Shown here: piece after piece, positions 5,844 through 12,695 of the stretch | Layout of the letters: each line of letters opens with the position of its first letter | Position numbering within the stretch: position 1 is the stretch's first letter | From: an uncultured Lachnospiraceae bacterium | GTDB lineage: Bacteria; Bacillota; Clostridia; Lachnospirales; Lachnospiraceae | DNA length: 13,221 bases | Direction of reading: 5' to 3' | Assembly: GCA_910588895.1 (NCBI GenBank) | Contig: CAJUSS010000097.1 | Coordinates: 1 to 13,221, forward strand | Program-made: the position numbers and the translations under genes | Notes under the pieces: generated by a model | Database searches by the model: none | Seen by the model: the letters and a program-made list of their open reading frames with translations, nothing else | Told to the model about the DNA's origin: nothing

Positions 5844-8444
5844 ATGGCAGGAGCAAAGATCGATGAGGTGTCCAGAGTATGGGAGATGGAAGCGGAAAAG
5901 ATCCATTACTCTTCCTGGCTGGTCCCGGCGGAAGAGGCGTCGGAGGAGGGGCGCTGGGTCACCCATGCCTGCTTTTTTAACTGCGGCGGCAGGTGCGTCA
6001 ACCGTTCTTATGTGGTAGACGGAAAGGTGCTGTACCAAAAGACCGATGACCTCCACGAGGATACGCCGGACTATCCCCAGCAGCGGGGCTGCGCCAGAGG
6101 AAGGGCCCTGCGGCAGCTGATCTTTGGGGCAGACCGGCTGAAATATCCTTTAAAAAGGAAGCACTGGGCGCCGGGAGGCGGCGATAAGGAGCTGCGGGGC
6201 CGGGATGAGTGGGAAAGGATCTCCTGGGACGAGGCGCTGGATCTGATCGCCCGGGAGACCACCAGGATCAAGGAGACCTATGGGAACCGGGCGATCCTGG
6301 CTACCGGATTTGAACAGAGAGGGGTCATCCCCGGCCTTTATCACGGGGAGGCGCTGAACGCCTACGGCGGCTGCACCACCACCTGGGGCCAGGCCTCCCA
6401 GGGCGCGGTCCCGGTGGTGGCCAATATGATGAAGGGGGAGTGGAGCGGAGGTCGGTTAGATTCCAGCGACCGGTTTGAGATACGCAACGCCAAGCTGATC
6501 CTTTTATGGGCGGGCAATCCCGCATGGAGCGCTCCGGGCAATCCCACCTGGCATTACGCCCAGGCCAGAGAGCGCGGGGCAAAGATCGTCGTGGTGGATA
6601 CCTGGTACAGCCCTACGGCCCAGGCGCTGGCCGATGAATGGGTCCCGGTCAGGCCCGGAACGGATACGGCCCTCCTTCTGGGCCTGGCCTATGTGATGAT
6701 CCGGGAGGGCTTACAGGACCAGGCGTTCCTGGATACCTACTGTATCGGCTTTGACGCGGCCCATATGCCCGAAGGGGCGGATCCAAGGGAGAACTTTAAG
6801 GACTATGTGCTGGGGACCTTTGACGGTACGCCGAAGACCCCGGGATGGGCTGCCAGGATCTGCGGTACCGGTCCGGAGCAGATCGAGAGTCTGGCCCGGC
6901 AGATGGCCACCGCAAAGCCCATGAGCATGAAAGCCAGCTTTGCGCCGGCCAGGACCTATGAGGGCGGCCGGTTCGCCCAGGCCTTCTACACGGTAGGCTG
7001 GATGACCGGGAACGTGGGCCGGTCAGGCGCGGAGGTCTCGATCGGCACCGGTGCGGGGAACCTGGTCTTTGGAGGGCCGCCCCTGGTCTATCCGGGAGAC
7101 AGGAAGCTGGTCCTGCCGGCCGATCCGGTCTGCGAGCTGCCCAAAGGCGGCGGCAGCTTAGGGGCCGGGAAGTTTGACCCGGATAAGTTTTACGGGATCG
7201 CTATGTCTGAGGTGTGGAAGGCCGTGGTGGAGGGGGAGCATACCCATTTCCTGGACGGCAAACGCCAGATCGATATCCGCATGATCTGGAAGGTGGGATG
7301 CGGGGCCAGGATGAACCAGAACCCGGACTTCAATACCGCCATAAAGGCCTTCCGCAAGGTGGACTTTGTGGTATCCAGCGATCTGCAGATGACGCCGGAC
7401 TGCCAGTATTCGGATATCGTCCTTCCGGCCTCTTCCTTCTGGGAGCGGTTCGGCGGGGTGCTGATCCAGACCAATCGGGAGCTGATGATCTATTCCTCCC
7501 AGGTGGTCTTGCCCATGTTCGAATGCCGCCATGACAGCTGGATACAGGCAGAGCTGTGCAGGCGGTGGGGCTTAGACCCCAAGCTGGCCCAGCCCCTGTC
7601 CGATGAGGAGATCGCCTTTAATGAGCTGTACGGCGCCCGGGTGATCCGGGAGGACGGCAGCGGCTATGACCCGCTGCTCACCTTTACAGAGGAGGATATC
7701 CGGGGATTTGGCGCTGAGGCGGTGCCCCAAAAGGGGCGGATCGCCTGGAGCGAATTTAAAAAGACCGGTGTTTATCAGGTAGAGCGGCATCCAAACGACC
7801 GGTTCGGCTATGTCCAGGACGCAGACTTTATCGGGGATCCGGCAGGCCATCCGCTCCCGACAAAAAGCGGGAAGCTGGAGATCTATTGTGAGGAGCTGGT
7901 CCGCCGCTATGAGGAATTTGGCTTATCGAAGATCGACGGGACAGCCCGCTATGTTCCCCAGCCGGAGGGCTTTGAAGCGACCTTTTCCGACTTTGAAAAA
8001 AGAGAGAAAGGAAAGTATCCTTTCCAGATGGTGAGCATCCATCACCTGCGCCGTGCCCATCAGGGCTTTGACCAGGTCAAGGTGCTCCGCGAGCTGTTCC
8101 CGGCAGAGGCTCTGATGAACAACAATGACGGACGCGATCTGGGCCTAAAGCACGGCGATACGGTGATGATCGCCAGCCGTCACGGAAAGGTGTGCAGGCG
8201 GATCGGCCTGTCGCCTCTGGTGATGCCGGGCGTGCTGCTCTTGGGGCAGGGCGGGTGGACCCGCATGAACAAAAACGGGATCGATCTGGGCGGAAATCCG
8301 AATGTGCTCACCGGCAGCCATCTGTGCGGGGAAGGACAGTCGGCCTGGAACACGGTCAATGTAAGGGTGGAAAGATGGACAGGGGAGCCATTGGCGCCGG
8401 ACTATACCTGGTCTGCGCCGGATGGCACGCCGAAAGGAGGGTGA
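5844..8444 (+). CDS. Molybdopterin oxidoreductase catalytic subunit, DMSO reductase family
   Basis: The 866-residue protein should bind molybdenum (or tungsten) bis-pyranopterin cofactor plus one [4Fe-4S] cluster. The cluster ligands are C43-x3-C47-x3-C51-x31-C83. The catalytic region follows, with S185 in WGQASQGAV aligning with the serine metal ligand of DmsA-type enzymes. The C-terminal cofactor-binding domain begins near 724 (YPFQMVSIHHLRRAHQ) and includes NNNDGRDLGLKHGD. There is no twin-arginine signal: the N-terminus runs MAGAKIDEVSRVWEMEAEK, so the enzyme should stay in the cytoplasm, unlike most DmsA-like reductases. GAGGAGG lies just before the ATG. It is followed by its Fe-S partner and a TorD-like chaperone. 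The substrate cannot be read from sequence; candidates are an organic sulfoxide, an N-oxide, or a hydroxylated (possibly aromatic) acid, as for cytosolic transhydroxylases and dehydroxylases of this family. Confidence 0.9.
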   Translation: MAGAKIDEVSRVWEMEAEKIHYSSWLVPAEEASEEGRWVTHACFFNCGGRCVNRSYVVDGKVLYQKTDDLHEDTPDYPQQRGCARGRALRQLIFGADRLKYPLKRKHWAPGGGDKELRGRDEWERISWDEALDLIARETTRIKETYGNRAILATGFEQRGVIPGLYHGEALNAYGGCTTTWGQASQGAVPVVANMMKGEWSGGRLDSSDRFEIRNAKLILLWAGNPAWSAPGNPTWHYAQARERGAKIVVVDTWYSPTAQALADEWVPVRPGTDTALLLGLAYVMIREGLQDQAFLDTYCIGFDAAHMPEGADPRENFKDYVLGTFDGTPKTPGWAARICGTGPEQIESLARQMATAKPMSMKASFAPARTYEGGRFAQAFYTVGWMTGNVGRSGAEVSIGTGAGNLVFGGPPLVYPGDRKLVLPADPVCELPKGGGSLGAGKFDPDKFYGIAMSEVWKAVVEGEHTHFLDGKRQIDIRMIWKVGCGARMNQNPDFNTAIKAFRKVDFVVSSDLQMTPDCQYSDIVLPASSFWERFGGVLIQTNRELMIYSSQVVLPMFECRHDSWIQAELCRRWGLDPKLAQPLSDEEIAFNELYGARVIREDGSGYDPLLTFTEEDIRGFGAEAVPQKGRIAWSEFKKTGVYQVERHPNDRFGYVQDADFIGDPAGHPLPTKSGKLEIYCEELVRRYEEFGLSKIDGTARYVPQPEGFEATFSDFEKREKGKYPFQMVSIHHLRRAHQGFDQVKVLRELFPAEALMNNNDGRDLGLKHGDTVMIASRHGKVCRRIGLSPLVMPGVLLLGQGGWTRMNKNGIDLGGNPNVLTGSHLCGEGQSAWNTVNVRVERWTGEPLAPDYTWSAPDGTPKGG

Positions 8445-8448
8445 TCGG

Positions 8449-9066
8449 ATGCGGTATGGTTTTTATCTGGACGGTGATCGGTGCATCGGCTGCAAGGCCT
8501 GCATGATGGCCTGTAAAGATGCCCACGATCTTCCCCCGGGCCTTTCTTATCGCAGGGTCTATAACATGGTGACCGGTACCTGGGAGGAGGATGATGCAGG
8601 AACGCCTATCCCTGTAGGAGTGTACAGCTATTCTGTGTCCATGGCCTGCTGCCATTGCAAGGAGCCGGCCTGTGTGGAGGCCTGTCCCCAGAAGGCGATC
8701 AAAAAGGAAGGGGACGGCATCGTATGGATCGATCCGGAGGCTTGCGTGGGCTGCCGCCTATGTGCAAAGAAATGCCCCCACGGCGCGATCCAGTCCAACC
8801 GGTCGGCAGGGGTGTCGGAAAAATGCGACCTCTGCCGCCGCAGGGTAAGAGAACATAAGGAGCCGGAGTGTGTGGCGGCCTGTCCCATGCGCTGTTTAAA
8901 GCTGGTGGATCTGGATACCTTCCGGCCTCCCGCAGACGGGGTCACGATCGGGTATCCGGCGGCCTCCGTCACCCAGCCCTCCATGCTCCTGCATCTGAAC
9001 CGCAGGATGCGGCCTGGGGAAGAAATGGGGACGATCCGCATCCGCAATATGCCGGAGGAGATCTGA
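8449..9066 (+). CDS. DmsB-like four-cluster ferredoxin subunit
   Basis: The 205-residue electron-transfer subunit has sixteen cluster cysteines in four groups: C12/15/18/22, C67/70/75/79, C99/102/105/109 and C126/129/141/145. This is the layout of DmsB/NrfC-type proteins with four [4Fe-4S] clusters. It should dock on the molybdoenzyme encoded 4 nt upstream and feed electrons to its cluster. An in-frame ATG at 8422 overlaps the upstream gene, but AGGAGG at 8435-8440 lies 8 nt before the ATG at 8449, so the later start is preferred. No signal peptide or membrane segment is present. The last codons merge into an 18-bp tandem repeat that continues past the stop codon. Confidence 0.9.
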   Translation: MRYGFYLDGDRCIGCKACMMACKDAHDLPPGLSYRRVYNMVTGTWEEDDAGTPIPVGVYSYSVSMACCHCKEPACVEACPQKAIKKEGDGIVWIDPEACVGCRLCAKKCPHGAIQSNRSAGVSEKCDLCRRRVREHKEPECVAACPMRCLKLVDLDTFRPPADGVTIGYPAASVTQPSMLLHLNRRMRPGEEMGTIRIRNMPEEI

Positions 9067-9114
9067 GGATCGGAAGAGATCTGCGGGTCAGAGGAGATCT
9101 GAGGGTCGGAGGAG
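9061..9114 (+). repeat. Three tandem 18-bp repeats over the dmsB-like stop codon
   Basis: Three units start with ATCTGAGG or ATCTGCGG: 9061-9078, 9079-9096 and 9097-9114. They differ at a few positions. The first unit includes the last codon and stop of the ferredoxin gene. The unit length is six codons, so the reading frame is kept: each unit reads Ile, then stop/Cys/stop, then Gly-Ser-Glu-Glu. A partial unit (GGAGGAG) precedes the first one inside the gene. Confidence 0.85.
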
Positions 9115-9246
9115 CCGGAGTGCGTGGCGGTATGGGCGTTTGAAAAGGGGGACGGAAAGGGAGACGGTATGGGAGAGGAGATTTGGGACTGGAAGGGAAA
9201 AGAACGTGAGAGAAGAGAGGAAGGAACGTGAGGGGGAGGAGAGCGG
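9115..9246 (+). other. Purine-rich intergenic stretch with a fragment copied from the ferredoxin gene
   Basis: The + strand is strongly purine-rich, especially 9146-9246, with GAACGTGAG repeated twice (9201-9209 and 9224-9232). The 20 bases at 9111-9130 match 8859-8878 inside the ferredoxin gene with one mismatch and in the same frame, repeating its Glu-Pro-Glu-Cys-Val-Ala stretch. The frame is open from 9103 to the stop at 9229-9231, but purine-rich DNA rarely contains stops, so this is weak evidence of coding. Confidence 0.5.
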
Positions 9247-9918
9247 ATGGAAAATGAGATGACGGAGTGGAAGCATGCGTGGATGTTCTTTTCCGTAGCG
9301 GCGGCTGCGCTGGATGACGAGCTGGAGCCTTCCACACTGACCCGCTGGGCAGAGACCGGGCTGTTTACAGGCTGCCCCTTTGGAGCTGAGGACCGGTATA
9401 TCCGCCAGGGGGTCCGGCAGGTCCAGCTTTGGCTGGAGGACCTGCAGGAAGATCCGCGCATGGAGGAGAGGCGGGAGCAGGACTATCTGCAGCTTTTCAT
9501 CGGCACGCCGACCCCGCTGGCTCCTTTTTGGGGGTCGGTCTACATGGAGGAGGAAAAGCTTTTGTTCCACGCCGCAACGGCACAGGCGGGGAAATGGTAT
9601 CGCAGGTATGGCCTGGGCATACGCAGGGAAAAAGGCCTTCCGGAGGATTCTTGTCTTTATGAGATCCTTTTTATCACCGCCCTTTTGGAGGGCTGGCAGA
9701 CGGATATGCGGGAGGGAAAGAGAGGGGAGGCAAAAAAGAGGCTGGAGGATCTAAAGGATTTTGTTGCCGGCCAGATGCTCCCATGGATCCCCTCCTGGCG
9801 GGAGGATGTGATGCTGTACGGGCGGACGGAATATTACAGGGGCTTGAGCAACATGATCTACGGCGGGATACGCCGTCTGGCAGAAATGGAGGTGGCATGT
9901 GAAACGGGTGATCGTTGA
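9247..9918 (+). CDS. TorD/DmsD-like molybdoenzyme assembly chaperone
   Basis: The 223-residue protein appears all-helical. It matches the TorD family by DYLQLFIGTPTPLAPFWGSV (from about D79), which corresponds to the family pattern YxxLFxGP...PLAPYESVY, and by the later segment LPEDSCLYEILF (from about 131). The family usually has a Glu-Pro-x-Asp-His motif here; the histidine is replaced by S135, so the copy is divergent. Such chaperones hold the catalytic subunit during cofactor insertion, and many also guard a Tat signal. Because the partner enzyme has no Tat signal, its job here is probably cofactor loading only. GGGGGAGGAGAG precedes the ATG. It overlaps the next gene by 20 nt, so the two are likely translationally coupled. 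Confidence 0.8.
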   Translation: MENEMTEWKHAWMFFSVAAAALDDELEPSTLTRWAETGLFTGCPFGAEDRYIRQGVRQVQLWLEDLQEDPRMEERREQDYLQLFIGTPTPLAPFWGSVYMEEEKLLFHAATAQAGKWYRRYGLGIRREKGLPEDSCLYEILFITALLEGWQTDMREGKRGEAKKRLEDLKDFVAGQMLPWIPSWREDVMLYGRTEYYRGLSNMIYGGIRRLAEMEVACETGDR

Positions 9919-10294
9919 TCCTACCCTCTGTGACGGGTGCAGAAAATGTATGTCGGCCTGCGGAGGACATTTTCCTGACGGGAAGTCCCGCCTGCAGATC
10001 CGCACCGACGCGAAGGGCCGGTATGTGCCATTGATCTGCCGCCAATGTCCCAGGTCGGCCTGTATGCAGGGCTGCATGAGCGGCGCGATCAGCCGGTGTC
10101 CGGATACAGGGTACCTGCGGTATGACAGTGAGCAGTGCGGGGGCTGCTACATGTGTGTGATGAACTGTCCCTATGGGATCCCCTTTCCCACGGGAGACGG
10201 CCATGTGGCCCGGTGCGATCACTGTACGGATAAGGAAACGCCGCGCTGCGTGGAGGTCTGCCAACGGCATGCGATCTATCTGGAGGAGGGATGA
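9899..10294 (+). CDS. CooF/HydN-like four-cluster ferredoxin
   Basis: The 131-residue protein has sixteen cluster cysteines: C11/14/17/21, C47/50/55/59, C80/83/86/90 and C106/109/117/121. It is a compact polyferredoxin, shorter than the DmsB-like subunit, and resembles CooF/HydN/HycB-type electron carriers. CooF-like proteins are found next to FAD/NAD oxidoreductases in carbon monoxide dehydrogenase operons, and here a flavoprotein gene follows at once. It probably carries electrons between that flavoprotein and the molybdoenzyme's Fe-S subunit. The start is GTG at 9899, inside the end of the chaperone gene, with GGAGG at 9888-9892. The stop codon overlaps the ribosome-binding context of the next gene. 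Confidence 0.85.
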   Translation: MKRVIVDPTLCDGCRKCMSACGGHFPDGKSRLQIRTDAKGRYVPLICRQCPRSACMQGCMSGAISRCPDTGYLRYDSEQCGGCYMCVMNCPYGIPFPTGDGHVARCDHCTDKETPRCVEVCQRHAIYLEEG

Positions 10295-10297
10295 GTG

Positions 10298-11539
10298 ATG
10301 CGGACGGTGATCATAGGAGCCGGAGCAGCCGGTATCTCGGCTGCGGTGGAGCTGGCAAAAAGAAAGCCCTGGGAAGAGGTGCTGGTGCTGGCCAGCGACC
10401 CATTTCCATATTCCCGCTGCATGCTCCATCATTATCTGAAGGGGGAACGGGGAGCAAAGGAGCTTAGTTTTATCCAGGAGGACTTACTTGCGCGACTGGG
10501 GATCGGATTTTTAGGGGGACAGACCGTCTGTTCGGTGGATACGGAAAAAAAGCAGATCCAGACAAAGGAGGAGCTGCTCCCTTACGATAAGCTGGTGGTA
10601 GCTACAGGCTCTTCCTACGTGCTGCCCCGGATCCCCAATCTGAGGAGCGGGACAAATGTCTATGGGTTCCGGGACCTAAAAGACGCAAAGGCGATCAGGG
10701 AGGCCTGCGCCACAGCGAAAAAAGCGGTGGTGATCGGATCGGGGCTGGTGGGGATGGACGTGGTCTACGGGCTGCTGCCCCACGGCGTTTTGATCACAGT
10801 GGTGGAGCTGGCATCCCGCATCATGCCCCTGCAGACCAATCAGGTGAGCGCGGAGCGTTATCAGGAGCGGTTTGAAAAAGCCGGGGTCCGCTTCCGCCTG
10901 GGTGTAGGCGTCAGCGATACGGCGGCGGACGCAGAGGGGAGGATCTGCGAGGTGATCCTTTCGGACGGGACAAAGGAAGAATGCGATCTCCTCATCGTGG
11001 CGGCAGGGGTACGGCCCAATGTAGGCTTTTTGGAGCATACGGAGATCTTTATCAACCGGGGGATCCAGGTGGATGCGTATATGCAGACCTCCTGCCCCGA
11101 CGTGTACGCGGCAGGGGATGTGACCGGGCTGTCTGGGATCTGGCCCAATGCGGTGGAGCAGGGGAGGATCGCGGCGGTGAACTTATCCGGAGGCCGGGAG
11201 GCCTATACCGATAAGTTCTGCATCAAGAACACCTGTGAGTTTTTCGGACTGCCTATGCTGTCCGTGGGCAGCGTAGGAGCGGAGGGGGATAACTATACGA
11301 TCCTGACCCAGGAGACCCCTTCGGATCATAAAAAGCTGGTCCTGCGGGACGGCCATGTGGTGGGCGCTCTGTTCCAGGGCGATATCTCGGGGACTGGGAT
11401 CTGGCAGTACCTGATCAAGAACCGGGTGGATGTGAGCCAGATCGAGAAGTCCTTGTTCAATATCAGTATCGCGGACTTCTACTGCTTTGATGAGGATGTG
11501 CGGAGGGTCCGGGCGGATAGTGTGATGCGGATCATGTGA
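10298..11539 (+). CDS. FAD/NAD(P)-dependent pyridine nucleotide-disulfide family oxidoreductase
   Basis: The 413-residue flavoprotein has an N-terminal FAD-binding GAGAAGISAA (from residue 7), ATGSSYVLP near 105, an NAD(P)H-binding GSGLVGMDVVYGLL near 147, and the second FAD motif VYAAGDV near 268. No redox-active CxxC or CxxxxC pair stands at the usual disulfide position, so it is not a thioredoxin reductase. It resembles the FNOR flavoproteins paired with CooF and the NADH-rubredoxin/nitrite reductase type. It probably oxidises NADH or NADPH and passes electrons to the ferredoxin encoded just upstream. A GTG at 10295 also opens the frame, but GGAGGAGGG lies at a better distance from the ATG at 10298. 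The gene begins 3 nt after the ferredoxin stop. Confidence 0.9.
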   Translation: MRTVIIGAGAAGISAAVELAKRKPWEEVLVLASDPFPYSRCMLHHYLKGERGAKELSFIQEDLLARLGIGFLGGQTVCSVDTEKKQIQTKEELLPYDKLVVATGSSYVLPRIPNLRSGTNVYGFRDLKDAKAIREACATAKKAVVIGSGLVGMDVVYGLLPHGVLITVVELASRIMPLQTNQVSAERYQERFEKAGVRFRLGVGVSDTAADAEGRICEVILSDGTKEECDLLIVAAGVRPNVGFLEHTEIFINRGIQVDAYMQTSCPDVYAAGDVTGLSGIWPNAVEQGRIAAVNLSGGREAYTDKFCIKNTCEFFGLPMLSVGSVGAEGDNYTILTQETPSDHKKLVLRDGHVVGALFQGDISGTGIWQYLIKNRVDVSQIEKSLFNISIADFYCFDEDVRRVRADSVMRIM

Positions 11540-11634
11540 GAGGAATGCGGCGGTCGGGGAAGGGACAGCGGCGCAGATGAGGGACAGAGAAGTAGAAAGA
11601 TAGCCGAAGGGCTTTTAACAAAGAAAGGAAATGT

Positions 11635-12597
11635 ATGATGAAAAAGAGGATGTTAGCAACTTTACTGGCTGCCGCGACGGCGATGAGCATGGTGACGGGA
11701 TGTGGGAAGAGCGCTTCTTATCCCAGCAAGCCGGTGACGGTGGTATGCCCCTTTGCGGCAGGCGGCGGAAATGATACGATCGTACGGGCGCTGGTGGACT
11801 GCGCGAAGGACAAGTTCCCCAAGGGGATCGCGGTGGAGAACCGGACGGGCAGCGGCGGAGCGGTAGGCATGTCCTATGGGCAGAATGCCAAGCCGGACGG
11901 CTATGTGGTGTCTAATATCGCGGTAGAGCTGGTGACCCTGCCCCATGCGGGCAGCGGCGGTGATGTGACTTATGAGAAATGGACCCCGATCATGATGGCG
12001 AATTTTACCTGCAGTGTGATCACCGTAAGGGCGGATTCTCCTTATCAGACCCTGGACGACCTGATCGAGGCATCGAAGACCACCAAGCTCCAGGCGGGCA
12101 ATTCCGGCGTGGGCGCGATCTGGCATCTGGCCAATGTGGCCTTAGAGCAGGCGGCCGGGACCTCCTTTACCCATGTACCCTTTGAGGGCGGCGCCCCCAT
12201 GATCACCTCCCTCCTGGGCGGTCATCTGGATTTTATCTCCTGCAGCTATGCGGAGGTCTATCCCCATGTGGCCTCTGGTGAGTTCAGAGTGTTGGCTGCT
12301 CTGGCGGACGAGCGCATGGCAGAGGATCCGGATATCCCCACTGCAAAGGAATTAGGCTATGATGTATCGATCGGTGCGTGGAGAGGCTTAGGGGTCCCCA
12401 AGGATACTCCCCAGGAGATCGTGGATTATCTGCAGGATGCTTTTATCGAAGCGGCTGGAACAGATAAATTCAAGGAATTCATGGATGGCGCGATGTATCC
12501 GGTGATCATCGAGGATTCCGAGACCTTCGGCAAGAGGATCCAGCAGGAGAACGAGATGTTCAAGGAGCTGATCGGATCGATGGATATCGGGCAGTAA
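11635..12597 (+). CDS. tctC: TctC/Bug family solute-binding lipoprotein
   Basis: The 320-residue protein has a lipoprotein signal: a basic MMKKR start, a hydrophobic stretch, and the lipobox VTGC with the lipid-bearing C23. The mature domain matches Bug/TctC binding proteins, with SYPSKPVTVVCPFAAGGGND, then ENRTGSGGAVG, and a later AGNSGVGAIWHLA. These proteins capture organic acids (citrate and other tricarboxylates, dicarboxylates, aromatic acids) for the tripartite tricarboxylate transporter. Two ATGs in a row (11635, 11638) follow AAAGGA and either may be used. It begins 95 nt after the flavoprotein gene with no strong terminator between them, so it may be in the same operon. The binding-loop residues do not allow the ligand to be named. 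Confidence 0.9.
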   Translation: MMKKRMLATLLAAATAMSMVTGCGKSASYPSKPVTVVCPFAAGGGNDTIVRALVDCAKDKFPKGIAVENRTGSGGAVGMSYGQNAKPDGYVVSNIAVELVTLPHAGSGGDVTYEKWTPIMMANFTCSVITVRADSPYQTLDDLIEASKTTKLQAGNSGVGAIWHLANVALEQAAGTSFTHVPFEGGAPMITSLLGGHLDFISCSYAEVYPHVASGEFRVLAALADERMAEDPDIPTAKELGYDVSIGAWRGLGVPKDTPQEIVDYLQDAFIEAAGTDKFKEFMDGAMYPVIIEDSETFGKRIQQENEMFKELIGSMDIGQ

Positions 12598-12627
12598 AGG
12601 ATGGACGATGAAATGACCCGTAGAGCA

Positions 12628-12673
12628 GGCTGCTGCAAGCAGATGGGCGCCTATCCCACACCTTGCGGCAGCC
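12628..12673 (+). other. Stable intercistronic hairpin between tctC and tctB
   Basis: GGCTGCTGCAAG (12628-12639) pairs with CTTGCGGCAGCC (12662-12673) over 12 bp with a single G-U pair. The 22-nt loop can add a small TGGG/CCCA stem. No T-rich tail follows, so it is not a standard terminator. It ends 11 nt before the ribosome binding site of tctB. Such hairpins often protect the upstream message and let a binding protein be made in excess over its membrane partners. Confidence 0.65.
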
Positions 12674-12695
12674 CCAGAGAAAATGGAGAGAATGG

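Noticed and set aside
8422..8448. Upstream ATG start for the DmsB-like ferredoxin
   Set aside because: It overlaps the molybdoenzyme gene and lacks a ribosome binding site at the right distance, while AGGAGG sits correctly for 8449.
9061..9102. UGA codons in the 18-bp repeat read as selenocysteine (aligned TGA, TGC, TGA)
   Set aside because: The pattern is striking, but no SECIS-like hairpin is visible directly after the UGA codons, the protein is complete without them, and one base change in a slippage repeat explains it.
8628..9570. Overlapping minus-strand ORFs rich in Ser and Pro across the ferredoxin and chaperone genes
   Set aside because: They come from the purine-rich plus strand and the 18-bp repeats, and are antisense to genes with clear motifs.
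9674..10432. Minus-strand ORF of 252 aa opposite the chaperone and second ferredoxin
   Set aside because: It is antisense to sixteen well-placed cluster cysteines in the ferredoxin and shows no domain of its own.
11602..11616. Terminator before tctC (AGCC-GAAG-GGCT followed by TTT)
   Set aside because: The stem is only 4 bp and the T run is 3-4 bases, too weak to claim as a terminator.
12663..12695. TTG start that would extend TctB by 11 residues
   Set aside because: It falls inside the 3' arm of the 12-bp hairpin and has no ribosome binding site; the ATG at 12696 has GGAGAG and a typical N-terminus.
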